A DNA stretch of 64,000 bases from Cryptomeria japonica (lineage: Eukaryota; Streptophyta; Pinopsida; Cupressales; Cupressaceae), in NCBI RefSeq assembly GCF_030272615.1, contig NC_081412.1:141032747-141096746 (forward strand), given 5' to 3'. Of this stretch, positions 10,776 to 22,699 are shown one piece after another. Positions within the stretch are counted from its first letter, which is position 1; every line of letters begins with the position of its first letter. Under the pieces are notes generated by a model, which had not been told where the DNA came from, did no database searches, and was given only the letters and a program-made list of their open reading frames with translations. Made by a program: the position numbers and the translations under genes.

Positions 10776-12000
10776 TCTTTGTTTTTACTGTTTCAAAATT
10801 TCAAACTTTCTTTGATTCGGTTTTCGGATTTCGCACCTAGGGTTTCAGATCTGGTTTATTTTTGGACTAACCCTTGCAGATTTAGCTAACCAAGTTTGTG
10901 CAGCTTGTCTTGGAAGCAAAAAAAAAAAAATGTTTTTGTTGAAGGCCCCTTTTTCACAAAGTCTTTTGGGTTTCTAAAATTTACCTAACTTGTGTGCTTG
11001 CAGGAAGGGGTGATCATTTGAAACAACCCAAACTACTAACAAATTTTGTCGCAGGTCCTTGGCTAGGGTTTTTGAGATTTTGTTGTGTGCCTTGTTTTCA
11101 TAGATTAGCAAACACTTCCATTGGTGCACTAAAATTGAATCATTGTCTTTTGTGTCTTGAGCAATAGGCTCTTTTTGTTTAATCTTTAGAGGGCCTGTCT
11201 TCCCGTGTGGTCATTAGGACTACTAGTGAGAAGAGAACGACCCAAGTGGTAGCGAGGAAAACCCACCTCATCCGAACCACTATAATCAAATGTATTCATG
11301 GTGAAAACTATGAATAACGTGTGCTGATTAGTTCATACCGACACTATGTCTCTCCATAAACCCATTTGATCAAATTTATTTGATCATTTGTAGGGCGTAA
11401 CCCCTACTGGTTGGGAGCCTTCTGTATTTACAGAGCTGAAAGTGCCGCATGTATGGCCACACGAGTGGATGCCCTTACTAGCACCTTTTTGTTTTAGAAG
11501 CCCAAATCCTTCTAGTTGTTGAGGCAGGAGGTCGGACCTCTGGTAGCGGCCCACACACATACGGTTCTTAGTAGAGATACAAAGTTTGCCATGGGGAGTT
11601 TTCATGGGGACTGATGCTTGGCTGACCTGAGAAGTGAGTGCCGAGGGTGGAGCCAGTGAGGTCAAGCATCTAATTATCCGCTCTGAGTAGCGTAGCCTCG
11701 GGGGTAAAACCCTATGTGGGATCAACAACTATTGTCTTAGCCAGCCATAAGAATTGTGCTTGTCTTATGTTAAACATTCAAACATTCAAGACCAAACAAC
11801 TAAACATTGTGTCTTTTGTGTCTTCAAGTGTATGCAAAACAACTTTACATCAAACAACACACTTTTGGAGTCTAAACACTTGCAAACATTGAGTCCTCAT
11901 TAACATTGTGTCCTCTTGTCACGAAAAACAGTCAAACAGTCGGATTTGGTCACAACAAAACAACTTCACAGATTGGAAAAATTGCACGAAGTTTACAGAA

Positions 12001-12152
12001 ACGCGTCTGTGTCTGTTCTAACCGCGTCTGAGTCATCTAAACACGTCTGTGAAGGGTAGAATAGCATCTGTGTCTATAACAGCGTCTGTGTCAAACAGAG
12101 ACACGTCTGTGTCTGGGAATCGTGTCTGTGAAGTATACAGAAGCGTCTATGT
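12001..12152 (+). repeat. GCGTCTGTGTC motif array B (leader)
   Basis: About eight copies of the motif (for example CGCGTCTGTGTC, ACACGTCTGTGAA, AGCGTCTGTGTC) occur in 150 bp, ending ~490 bp before the gag start. Confidence 0.8.
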
Positions 12153-12643
12153 CCAAAATTGAAAATTTTTACAGTCCAGCAAACAAAAGAAATCAGTTTC
12201 AGAATACTTGAGCTTCCAAGGTTGTTTCTTCAGGTTTCATCTAGCATTCAATCTGTCCTTGGGTCTCATACAGTCCATCATTACTTCATATCTCGTTACA
12301 TTCATACTTGTCTAAACTTGAGTCAAAAAGGTCACTTGCTTGTCCTCATTATACTTTGTCAACATACTACATACAACTACGCTTTGCTAAGTGGTCCCTC
12401 ATCAAGGTTTCTTACCTTTGGGTCTCATTTGGTCTTACTTAGAGTCAAGGTCAGCTTACCTCATCAAGAGAAACAATCATCTCTTTGGAAGTCACACCTA
12501 CTCTACTACTTACATACTTGGTCTTATACTTTGGACATTGCAAGTACACCTCAAGATTCATTTACACTCCATACAACTCTTGGTCTTCCATACTCTTTTC
12601 ATTTTTCATATAGTCTCTCACATCTTGGTCAAACACCTAGTTC

Positions 12644-15600
12644 ATGGTTGAAACCCGTCTTCAAAAATCTAGGAGAAAAGCTAAAGAAGCTCAAGAGTCC
12701 ACAAACATGAGTTCTTATCAGTATGACAATGATTTATTTTTCAATCCTGAGCACACTACATTGCCTAACATGGATGTTTATAGACACATTCCAAATGTGG
12801 AAAACACAGACACTACAAACAAAAATGCTACACACAATGACAATGTGGACAACTTTTCAATACAATCAGCAGATGTAGAAGAATCCATAATGAATCCTCA
12901 TTTTAATAGATTGGTTGAAGAGATAATGAAGAGGGATAGACAATACTTCTTACACATGATGGCACAAAGTGGAGCTAAAATACCTCATGACTTTGACATG
13001 TCTCAACTTATGGAAAACCGACCCTCGCAACAAACTCACTCCAACATGGATCAAAGGAGACCCAATAGTGGAGGAAATAGAGGACCGCATATGGTACCTG
13101 AATCACCATCAGCTTTGCTTCAAAAACCAGAAATCCCACATACACATGGTCAAACATATGATACTTACCTTCGAAGACCATTATGGAAGTCTTATGCAGA
13201 TAGATATGCTCAATCACATGCTCAAGCTATGGATCAATCAAAACAAGTGGACATTCAAAGGCATGCTCAAAATTTGGACACAAGGAAACGTCATGTCAAA
13301 TTTGGGGGCAACACAATAGAACATGACATGCCTATAGAATATGGTATACATGCACAAAATAGATATGGGGTTCCTCAACATGAAGCTATACCAAGTGCTC
13401 CCTATATGCCGCATCAATATAGACCTCCTCCATACGAACATGTCTATGATCAATATCATCCATACGTGCAACAAGCTCCTCCTCAAATTGGTGTCTCAAA
13501 CATGGGGTATGCTACAAGAAATCGATCGCCACCTAAGAATAATTTGGAGCAACAAATCAGAGATTTACAAAAGAAAATGGAGGACATGAGTACACCAAAA
13601 CCAACATACACTATGAGAGACATATGTCCTTATCCATTTGATAAGAGCATCCCAATGCCTCCATTTCCTACACACCTTGTGACGCCAAAATTTGACAAGT
13701 ATAGAGGAAAAGGAGACCCCAAGGCACACATAAGACAATTTTTCACAGCTTGCATTGAGGTAGTGGCAGAAGAAACATATTTGATGAGGTTGTTCCCGCA
13801 AAGCTTAGGCGATCAAGCTATGGAATGGTTCTCTCAATTACCTCCTGGTATTAAGTCATGGGGTGACTTAGCAGAGGCATTTATTCAACATTTCTCTTAC
13901 AATATAGAAACAGATATCTCAGTCACTACTTTGTGTAATACTAAACAAAAGGAGGGAGAATCTTTTGCGTCATTTTTACAAAGATGGAGAAATCTAGCTA
14001 GCAAATGCTCTTGCGAAATCCCACAGAAACAAATGGTAGAAATGTTCACTCAAAACGTTAACAAGGACATTGGCTATGATCTAAGGAAAGCTTGTTTGTC
14101 CACCTTCAAGGATGTTATTGAAAAGGGCTTAGCAACAGAAAAGGTCTTAATTGAGCAAGGAATCATTAAGATATTCAAGGAAAACAAAGATGACTTTAAA
14201 GGAAAAGACAAGCCAAGATTTTGGAATAAAAACAAGAACACAGTCAATGATGGTGTTGTTGATGCCAATATAGTGAGACCCAAGTTCATCTTTTCGGGAT
14301 CAAGTTCTACAAACAATCAAGTGAATACTCAAACAACTTCTAGATCACGAAGGAAGTACACCCCATTGGGAGAACCACTTGAATCAGTATTCAAAAAGCT
14401 TGTGGCAAACAAAGTGATCATAGTTCCAGATTTTCCTCCATATGAACCAAAGGTCAAACCAAATTGGTGGAATGATGATGAGTATTGTGAGTTTCATAAG
14501 AGAAAGGGTCACAAGACAGGTAATTGCCATCGACTGAAGAACATTGTGCAAGATCTCATTGATAGAGGTGATATTGAGATTGAGGGACACTCATCCAATC
14601 AAGAACATGAGATGTTTAAGGAACCATTCCCAAAGCATGACAAAGGAAAAGCCAAAGTCACAGATGATCAAGCCAACTATACTAGAGCACCTTACAACTA
14701 TGACTCAACTATCAATCACATCTCGACGGACAATCATATCTCTACTATTACCATCAAGAACAAAAATCCTGAGAATCCTCCTCAGAGACCCAAGATTGTC
14801 CTAAGAGGTGTTGGATCTTCTTCCGAACATACCCCTGAATGTCATGTTACAACCCGTCGAGGTAAGATTACTTTGCCAGGTGCTTCCACTAAAAATGCTG
14901 CTTCTTCATCAACCAAACCTGAGCATGACCTTGTAGAACAGTTAGGGAAGACACCCGCGCTCATCTCCATCCTTGAGCTCCTACGTATATCCCCCGCTCA
15001 TAAAGCTATTCTTGACAAAATCTTGAGAGATACTGTTGTTCCTACTGATCTGAACGTGGACCAGTTTCAAGCCATGGTGGGATACCTTTCCATTCCACAT
15101 TCCCTTACATTCACAAAAGCCGATGACACCTCTGTATGTCAGCCACATAATGCACCTTTACATGTTGAAGCCTTCATACACAAACATCGAATAAAGCGAG
15201 TCCTGATAGATGGAGGAGCAGGTCTAAACATTTGTACATTGAGCACCATTAAACAATTGGGATATTCTGATAAAGCTGTGAATTCAAAAAATCAAATCAC
15301 CATCAAGGCATATGACGATGAAGAGCGCTCATCCAAGGGCACGGTCACCTTACCTCTAAGAATTGGGCCAATTACAAAGGATGTGGTTTGTCAAGTCCTA
15401 GATCTGGATCTCACATACAACATATTGCTAGGACGTCCTTGGATTCATGAAATGAGGGCAGTCCCATCGACATACCATCAATGCATTAAGTTTCCTCATA
15501 ATGGAGTCGAGGTAACAGTTAACGGTGATCCTAATCCGTTCATATATTGCAATAACTTGAGATCACATAGGGAGACCATCATTCCCAGTAATCACGAAGC

Positions 15601-15892
15601 TGTTCCTTCTTCGGCATACATTGACCCTGAGTCATTGAAACCTTCGACATCAAAACAAGGTGAACTTAAAGGCAAATTTCAAGACAAAGGCATGGGAGAA
15701 TACACTCTAAATCAGACAATGTATTTACGACAAGTCATGAGCTCTCCAAAAGAATATGGAAGGCCACATCCTAACAAGCAAATATCTATCATGATACTCA
15801 AATGGGATCCTACTACCTTTCAAAGATGGGGCGAACTAGAAGAGGAAGATTTATACAGAATGCTCTATAAAGACATTGAAGAGGACACATAA
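12644..15892 (+). CDS. gag: gypsy-II Gag-protease polyprotein (1082 aa)
   Basis: This is the capsid and protease precursor of the retrotransposon, acting in cytoplasmic virus-like particles. After a long hydrophilic N-terminal region, a Retrotrans_gag-type domain spans about residues 330-500 (FDKYRGKGDPKAHIRQF, AMEWFSQLPPGIKSW, FASFLQRWRNLA). A zinc-knuckle-like segment, CEFHKRKGHKTGNC, lies near residue 615. The retropepsin follows, with active-site segment VLIDGGAGLNICTL near residue 855 and ILLGRPWIHEMRAVPST near residue 930. The active-site triplet is D-G-G, a variant of D-S/T-G seen in this lineage. The first Met, near the end of the leader, gives the full N terminus. The frame stays open for 3.2 kb and ends at TAA (15890), beyond which pol continues in the same frame. 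Confidence 0.9.
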   Translation: MVETRLQKSRRKAKEAQESTNMSSYQYDNDLFFNPEHTTLPNMDVYRHIPNVENTDTTNKNATHNDNVDNFSIQSADVEESIMNPHFNRLVEEIMKRDRQYFLHMMAQSGAKIPHDFDMSQLMENRPSQQTHSNMDQRRPNSGGNRGPHMVPESPSALLQKPEIPHTHGQTYDTYLRRPLWKSYADRYAQSHAQAMDQSKQVDIQRHAQNLDTRKRHVKFGGNTIEHDMPIEYGIHAQNRYGVPQHEAIPSAPYMPHQYRPPPYEHVYDQYHPYVQQAPPQIGVSNMGYATRNRSPPKNNLEQQIRDLQKKMEDMSTPKPTYTMRDICPYPFDKSIPMPPFPTHLVTPKFDKYRGKGDPKAHIRQFFTACIEVVAEETYLMRLFPQSLGDQAMEWFSQLPPGIKSWGDLAEAFIQHFSYNIETDISVTTLCNTKQKEGESFASFLQRWRNLASKCSCEIPQKQMVEMFTQNVNKDIGYDLRKACLSTFKDVIEKGLATEKVLIEQGIIKIFKENKDDFKGKDKPRFWNKNKNTVNDGVVDANIVRPKFIFSGSSSTNNQVNTQTTSRSRRKYTPLGEPLESVFKKLVANKVIIVPDFPPYEPKVKPNWWNDDEYCEFHKRKGHKTGNCHRLKNIVQDLIDRGDIEIEGHSSNQEHEMFKEPFPKHDKGKAKVTDDQANYTRAPYNYDSTINHISTDNHISTITIKNKNPENPPQRPKIVLRGVGSSSEHTPECHVTTRRGKITLPGASTKNAASSSTKPEHDLVEQLGKTPALISILELLRISPAHKAILDKILRDTVVPTDLNVDQFQAMVGYLSIPHSLTFTKADDTSVCQPHNAPLHVEAFIHKHRIKRVLIDGGAGLNICTLSTIKQLGYSDKAVNSKNQITIKAYDDEERSSKGTVTLPLRIGPITKDVVCQVLDLDLTYNILLGRPWIHEMRAVPSTYHQCIKFPHNGVEVTVNGDPNPFIYCNNLRSHRETIIPSNHEAVPSSAYIDPESLKPSTSKQGELKGKFQDKGMGEYTLNQTMYLRQVMSSPKEYGRPHPNKQISIMILKWDPTTFQRWGELEEEDLYRMLYKDIEEDT

Positions 15893-16261
15893 GATCAGAT
15901 CAATATACCCTGGGAGAAATATGGCAAAGGCTTCAAGATTCTACAAAAATTCGGGTATGATGGAAAAAGCCCTCTTGGGTTACGCAAAGAAGGCACTATG
16001 GAGCCCTTACAACCGGAATTGACTGTAAAAAGAGAACGCTCAAAGGGACTTGGTTTTCTGACTTCCAAGATCCACACTAAAAGGACAGAAGAGGCATCAC
16101 AAATCAAAGTTGCCAAAGTTCAACAAGAAGATTACTAGTCCACAGATTCCAACGAATGGGAATGGGGTTCAGACAAATCCTCCAGTGACTATGAGCTCAT
16201 CGAGACATTTAGAGAGCCAAATGAACCGACAAAAGAAGAGGAATTTTATAAAAAGTTCAGG
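15893..16261 (+). pseudogene. gypsy-II pol linker with G-patch-like segment
   Basis: The frame continues directly from Gag-protease past TAA 15890. It contains LQKFGYDGKSPLGLRKEG, a glycine-spaced segment resembling a G-patch, an RNA-binding module known behind retropepsins. It is followed by a basic stretch, a stop (TAG 16136-16138) and an acidic linker. A comparable segment follows the protease in gypsy-I. The stops are consistent with CAA to TAA and CAG to TAG. Confidence 0.6.
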
Positions 16262-17911
16262 GTGGGTCAAGAAATAACCCATAAAGATTCCGCACAGTCT
16301 TTGTCTCAAGGTCTTAGGTCGAAATCACATAGGATGAGGACACCTATCCCGGAAGGCGCTACTAGTGATGACAATTTGGATTCGCTTGCGATCAAAACTG
16401 ATGAGGAGAGTGCCATCGATGACCTCGACGATTGCCTCGATATACCCGAATATAACCACATCTTCACTCTTAGGCCCGCAAACTCCGAAAACATTAAAGG
16501 CCTTCCCCTTGTTCACCACCAACTCATTGACTGGGATTATGAAGGACCAGCACAATTTGACACATTTCAAAATGACAAAGCTGTTATTGACTATCTGGGC
16601 ATACGAGATGATCTTCCCCCTGGGGACCACAAAGCAGGATACACCATAGAACTCAATAACGTGGCATATTTTGGTGAGGGTGTCGGACCTTCCAGTCGCA
16701 AAAATGTGAAAATAAGAACAAATCAAGGGTCTTATGGTGAAAACCACACTGTGGCACTATCTGATCCCAAAAAAGTAAAAAGAAAGGACGTATCTGAGGG
16801 CGAAAACCTCTCTAAGGCACCCGAAGATGGAAGGCTCGACATTCTCCTAGCACAACAAATAGCTGACGGTAAGGAAAAAGCAGTATACTATATCAGTCCC
16901 ACATTGGTGGGATATGAGCTAAACTACACACCAATCGAGTGTGCATGTCTCGCTGTGGTCTTTGCTTCACAGAAATTATGCCATTATATTCTCACTCACA
17001 AGACTAAGTTGATTGCAAGAATTGATCCATTAAAATACCTTCTCAACAAAGCTACACTTACTGGGCGACTGGCCAAGTGGGTAATGATCCTGAGTGAATT
17101 TGACATTGAGTATGTGGACAGAAAAGCAATAAAAGGACAAGCAATCGGAGATCAATTAGCAGATGCCCCCATGATAGATGATGTTCCTCTAAATTTAGAA
17201 TTTCCAGATGAATCCATTTTAACAATATCACACAAAAGACCATGGCAACTATACTTTGACGGCTCATACACACAGCACAGGGCAGGAGCTGGTATTCTCT
17301 TTATAACTCCTCAAGGCGATTCTATACCAAAATCATACCGCTTATCATTTCCTTGCACTAACAATATAGCGGAATATGAGGCATTAACAACTGGATTATG
17401 AATTGCAGTTCAATGGAAGATCCAAGAACTTCGTGTTTTTGGGGATTCTCAACTTGTCATCCGTCAAGCAACTGATGATTACCAAATGAAAGATGAAAAA
17501 TTAATGCCTTACAAGCAACTGGTAGATGATTTGAAACGGCACTTTACAAAGATAGATTTTGAGCAGATACCAAGAGAGCAGAATCGTGCTGCAGATGCCA
17601 TGGCTACAATCGCTTCACTAATTGACTTGCCTCAAAATGAAACCTGCTATGAGTTCTTGGTAGACAACCTGTTGGTTCCTTCATATGAGATCACTCCCAC
17701 TGAAATGATATGCATTGTCGGTCCCGAATCCCAGTTATATGGTTCCATATTCACATATCTTCGTGACAATATCTTACCTCCTGATCTATCAAACAACCAA
17801 TGCCGCACTTTCATTTGCCAATCCTCTCGATATGTCATTTTAGCTGATATCCTATACCGACGAGGTCTAGATGACACTCTTCTTAGATGTTTAGAAAGCA
17901 ATGAAGCTTAG
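16262..17911 (+). pseudogene. gypsy-II pol: RT core deleted, RNase H connection plus archaeal-type RNase H
   Basis: An N-terminal pre-RT region (YNHIFTLRPANSENIKGL, LIDWDYEGPAQFD) runs to LSKAPEDGRLDI and then joins directly to LLAQQIADGKEKAVYYI, the end-of-RT/first RNase H region (ELNYTPIECACLAVVFA, LTGRLAKWVMILSEFDIEY). The RT fingers and palm with the YxDD box, normally some hundreds of residues between these points, are missing. The second, archaeal-type RNase H has its acidic residues at DGSYTQ (~17255), AEYEAL (~17371), GDSQLVI (~17443) and AADAMA (~17590). A TGA at 17399 interrupts it where Arg (CGA) is expected. The frame is unchanged from gag. The unit cannot make functional RT. Confidence 0.85.
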
Positions 17912-18991
17912 ATTGCGTTACGTGAAGTGCATGAAGGGATATGTGGTCCGCATACTAGTGGTCCTACCTTGGCCAAGAAACTCATCAGGACTGGATATTA
18001 TTGGCCCAATATGGAAAAAGACTCATATCAGTTTTTCAAGAAATGTAAGCAATGTCAAATTCATGGAGACCTCATACATGCACCAGCACAAGAACTACAA
18101 CCACTGGCGTCTCCTTGGCCCTTTTGTCAGTGGGGACTCGATCTCATAGGCAAGATTCACCCTCCTTCTTCTAATGGTCATAAATTCATTATCACAGCCA
18201 CAGAGTATTTCACAAAGTGGATTGAGGCTGTGCCTCTCACACAAGTCACTGGGAAACAAATTGCTACTTTCATCCTTAACTATATCATTTGCTGATATGG
18301 TATTCCTAAATCCATTATTACTGATAACGGGCGTCCCTTCAAAAATCAAGATGTTCGTGAACTCTATGACCGCTTCCATATTTCTCATCGTTTCTCCACA
18401 CCATATTACCCCCAAGGTAATGGCCAAGCTGAGGCGTCTAATAAAACAATTCTTAAAATCCTCAAAAAGACAGTCGACGACGCTGACCGTAACTAGCATA
18501 TCCAACTCAATCCTGCACTTTGGGCCTACCGCACAAGTGTCCGCACACCTACAGAAGCTACACCCTACTCACTTGTCTATGGCGCTGAAGCCATCTTGCC
18601 TATTGAGGTCGAGTTATGTTCTTTACAGGTCTCTTTGCAAAACATCATTAGTGATGAAGATTACAGGGTCTCTCGCTTACAAGAACTAGAACTGTTGGAT
18701 GAACGGAGACAAATTGCTTTTAATCATCTCAAGGCTTACCAACAATGAATGAGTCGCAGCTACAATCACAAAGTCAAGCCTCGCACATTTGAGGTAGGTG
18801 ATTTGGTTCTCAGAGAAAATCCTAAAAATCAACAAGACAAAGAGAAGAGGGGCAAGTTTGAACCAAACTGGCTGGGTCCTTACATCGTTACAACAGTCTA
18901 TGGATCTGGGGCATATCAGCTCTCTACTACAGGGGGTGAACATTTGGAGGATCCTATCAACAGCATGCATCTTCGCAGGTTCTACACATAG
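17912..18991 (+). pseudogene. gypsy-II integrase (decayed by stops only)
   Basis: This is the DNA-integrating enzyme of the element. It has the HHCC zinc domain (VHEGICGPH around 17925, CKQC around 18046). The catalytic core follows with D in GLDLIG (~18136), D in ITDNGRPF (~18318) and E in YPQGNGQAEASN (~18412), and a C-terminal region ends LEDPINSMHLRRFYT. All of it is in the same frame as gag. Four stops break it: TAG 17909, TGA 18293 (ICxYG, expected Arg), TAG 18494 (expected Trp) and TGA 18746 (expected Arg). There are no frameshifts, and the catalytic triad is otherwise present. Confidence 0.85.
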
Positions 18992-20706
18992 CTCTTTGGA
19001 ATATCCTAATTCAAAAATACAAAAAAAATCAAAAAATTTCAAAAATACAAAAAAAAATTATAAAACATAAAAAATCGTTACTTGGTGAAAACCTGGCAAA
19101 CAGGCGCCTTGTGACACAAAAAACATTGAAAAATCGAAAAAAGTAAAGAAAAATAATTTTGTCCAATGGTGAGAACCACTTCGGTGGCGCCCTGGGCAAG
19201 TACCATGGTGAAAACTGGGTCACCAGCGCCATGTGTAGAGACATTGCTCCTCCCTCCTTCAGGATTCTCTTCATCATTTCACTTTGCACACACTCACAAC
19301 CTATTCGTTCGTAATAAACTTACCCATTCCCATCATGGCTTGTTATTGATCTACCCAAGATTGGTTAGCCATTCATAATAAACCTCCCTTTTCGCCTCCC
19401 TTTCCATTCATAATAAATCAGATCCTATCTGTGGCTAAGGCAAAATCCTACGTCTAGTGATGGGTGTGGAACTGAGAACATCACATGTTTCAAGGAGTAA
19501 AGTTTCTTCCAGCTTTCTTCAGTCTATTCGCGCACAATCCGCAATAAAGCAACATTTGCATCGTAGATCCGCCATAAAGTTTCATCTTCTCCGCAATAAA
19601 GTATTAGTTTCATGGATTCAATCAGTTTCAGATGAGACACAGCAGCAACAATGGGCTTCAACAAAATCAAATCTTTCAACAGACTCAGACAACATATGGT
19701 TCAGTGCTATCTATCCTTTTTGTGAAAGTGAACATTGTGACCACAATCAAATACGACTTATACAAGTGACAAGAGACGCTAAACTTGAGGACTACAGTGG
19801 ATGTTGGGGGTCGAATCTTGGTTTTCTTTTGATTTCATCTTTTTGGTGACATGTCTTTTAGCTTTTCCAGGATGTCTCTGACTAGAGACTCTATCTCCAG
19901 GATGTCTTTGACTAGAAAGGCGAGGATGGGGTATCGTCACCTATTTGTATTTTCTATCTGTGGATTGTCTCTTAGTAATGCTATGACTTGTCCAAGGATA
20001 TGAGGACACTATTAGTCTAGTGTGAACTGGGGCATTCCTTGTTTGTGACTGTCTTATCTCCATGCAAATAGGTACAATGACTTTCTGGGTCGAACATATG
20101 CCTCGATTGTCATAACCTACTTGCCTTAATAAAGCTCAATGATGATAATGCACAAGAAGCTCTTTCACATTCATATCTTTTGTCTTCCATCCCCCTTTCT
20201 TGATTGACTTCCATCATCCTTCTTGAGTCCGCATAGCCTGCTATCACATGACTGAGTATAATGACACACCAAAAACATTTGCATTTCATGTAGCTGCACC
20301 GGCATTACCACATATAAGCATTTCACACATACATATAGATATCACAATTGTATCACATCCTGCACACAACACTTGTTAGCACAATTTACATTTGCATTAT
20401 CATATTCATCTGCATTACATACATTCACATTTGCGTCATGCATCACATATAAAACATAAAGGAACAAAAATATTGCATTGTATCATATACATATTTGCAT
20501 CCATATCATAAGCATACATTCTAAGAACATCTCATCACATAGGTACACATGCATATAGCTACCGCAAAAATGAATCATCTCTCATATATAATCAAATGTG
20601 TCATGATACAATGATGTCAAAAGAATCATATGGCTACAAAATCACCCGCAGGTGTCTACAATACAAAAAAATGGTACAAATACTGATACAAGGGAGCCCT
20701 CTATGG
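18992..20706 (+). other. gypsy-II spacer between integrase and antisense gene
   Basis: It opens with an A-rich tract (19018-19075) and then three related ~30-base units containing GGTGAAAACC and GGCGCC (19084, 19168, 19204). From 19308 to 19600 at least six short [C/T]AATAAA or ATAAAG motifs occur. From 20270 to 20560 the DNA is rich in CATTTGCAT/CACATA words. The open frame at 19457-19849 has no recognisable domain. No gene is called. Confidence 0.5.
19084..19240 (+). repeat. three GGTGAAAACC...GGCGCC units
   Basis: The units at 19084, 19168 and 19204 share TGGTGARAAC followed 12-16 bases later by a GCGCC block. They may form hairpins through GGCGCC. Similar 3' repeats are familiar from large Tat-type elements, but no function is established. 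Confidence 0.5.
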
Positions 20707-22699
20707 CTATGATGAACTCCCTCCCTCAGAGCTGCCTGGCCTTGACGGAATCTGAGCTCTAGAAGGACCCGCTCCAGGATCACCCTGCCTGTCTGGTGGT
20801 GGAGGACCCATGACCCCACCACTCGATGCCTGTCTCCTTCGACTCCCTCCCGTAGCCGTCGCTGTCTGCGATGGTCTATGGAAGCTCCTCGCCCGTTGAT
20901 CTGCTGGCATGGCACCATAATACAGGTCCCTCTAGTAGGAAATCTCCTCTCTGGCTCACAGGACATATGCATAGCCTGCTCCTATGTCCTCCGCCGCCTG
21001 CCTCCCTGCCCTCAGTGTTGTCTCAGCCTCAGTGTAGCGCTGAATCGCCTGATCCCTCTCCCGCTCAGTATCCCTGAGCCAGGTCCTAAGCCGATCCCTC
21101 TCCCTCTCCAACTCCTGGATCTCGTCTGCCTGGCCCTGGCAGATCTCCCTGAGCTCAATCAGCTCATCCTCCTCTGGATCCCCACCCTCTCCCTCTACCT
21201 ATGGCTCTCCCTCTGCGGGTGCCTGCTCCTATACCTATCCCTGTACCTGTCTCGGTACATGTCTAGGTCCCTGTACCTGTCTTTGTCCCTGTGCCTGTAC
21301 TGGCACCTGTCCCTGCACCTGTCCTTGTCTCTGTCCCTGTGCCCTAGGACCCTGTGCTACTGGTACCTGCAGGGGCACTCCACCATAACCCCTCACCACC
21401 TGGGCCTGTCCCTCCTGTCCACCCTCCCTCCAAGGTGCCACCCTCCTCTCCCCAACTACTCCCCTCCACCTCCGTCGGCCTCTACCCCCATTGCCTCCAC
21501 CATCATCATCATCATCTCCTCCTACCTCTCCCTCCAGTAGCTCCCCTGGATCTGTCAGTCACGGGAACGGATGCTCTGCCCAATATGCTGTATACTCTGC
21601 ATCCATGCCTGCATCCTCAATCTCTGGCCACATATCCCAGGGTAGGGGCATCATCTTTGCCAGCTGTGTAACTGCCTGATCATATGACAACAATGGCCCG
21701 AACTGTGCCTGATCCCTCACTGTACGGGCATACATACCCGAGCCTCGTGGCATCTTCTGGATCCTGCCATACTGCCTGCATACTCTGTCTACCAGCTGCC
21801 TCTCCAATATATAGGGCGTCCGCCCAATCGGATATCTGCTCCTGAAGGTATAAGGTAGCTCCACTGCGTCATCCTCCCACTCCTCACATCCCAGATATGG
21901 CCTCCAAATGACTACGTCAATGTCATCTATCACTCGCCTCTAATGCTCTAACCTGCCAATCCGAGGCTGCGAAGTGATCATGTCATATAAATGCACAAAG
22001 CTCCGTCCGTGACCCCTGCCTCTGAAATGTATTGGTCGTGTGATAGGCAGATGCTCATATGCCCAAACCTGTAGAAGTGTCACTCCACAGCCCAGTCCCA
22101 CTGATCCATGGTAGACGAACTGGTGAAGCTCATAATATAGGTGGGCCAACACACATGGACCCCACGCATATCTGGTGTGCTGAGTCACCAATATCTCCAG
22201 TGCTCCTCCCCAGCCCACTACCAACCCCCGTGTCGCCCTGTCCAGACATAGGAACCCACTGATAGCTCCTCCGATCACAACTAGCAAAGCTAATCCTGTC
22301 GCGGTCATGGTGTCCCATGCCACATGTCCTGCTCTCATCTCTAGGCTGGGATCCTGAAACACCCGTCTCAAAGCCTCTCTGTCTCCATCGCGATCATATG
22401 GAATCAGCTCTCCATCAATCAGTATGTGCAGAATCCTATAAACATCCTCAAGGGTGACTGTCATCTCACCCATCGGCAAATGAAATGTGTATGTCTCTGA
22501 ATGCCATCTCTCGGCCAGCGCAGTCAGCAAACCCATGTTTGCCCGAAACTCAGGCACATACAACACGTGTCTCAATCCCATCTCCTCAATGGCAGCTCTA
22601 TCCTGAAACGACAACTCTGGTCGCAACCTCTGTGTGGATGGGAATCTCTCCCGTGACTCCAACATAGGCAAATACTCCTGCAGTCAAGCAAATCAATCA

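Larger units (their letters stand above)
10435..12643 (+). other. gypsy-II long 5' leader
   Basis: This is 2.2 kb of untranslated leader between the primer-binding site and gag. It contains two arrays of a GCGTCTGTGTC-type motif (10535-10775 and 12001-12152) and a poly-A run at 10919-10930. Open frames here, such as 12159-12710, overlap the gag start and have no domain content, so I do not call them genes. Packaging or translation-control roles are possible but unproven. Confidence 0.6.

Noticed and set aside
12159-12710. 183-codon open frame in the gypsy-II leader
   Set aside because: It overlaps the real gag start in another frame, has no domain, and lies in untranslated leader.
19457-19849. 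130-codon open frame after gypsy-II integrase
   Set aside because: No recognisable domain, and it spans a series of AATAAA-type motifs. Treated as spacer.
20871-21671. Long plus-strand Leu/Pro/Ser-rich open frames
   Set aside because: They are antisense shadows of the GC-rich C-terminal part of the PMD gene.
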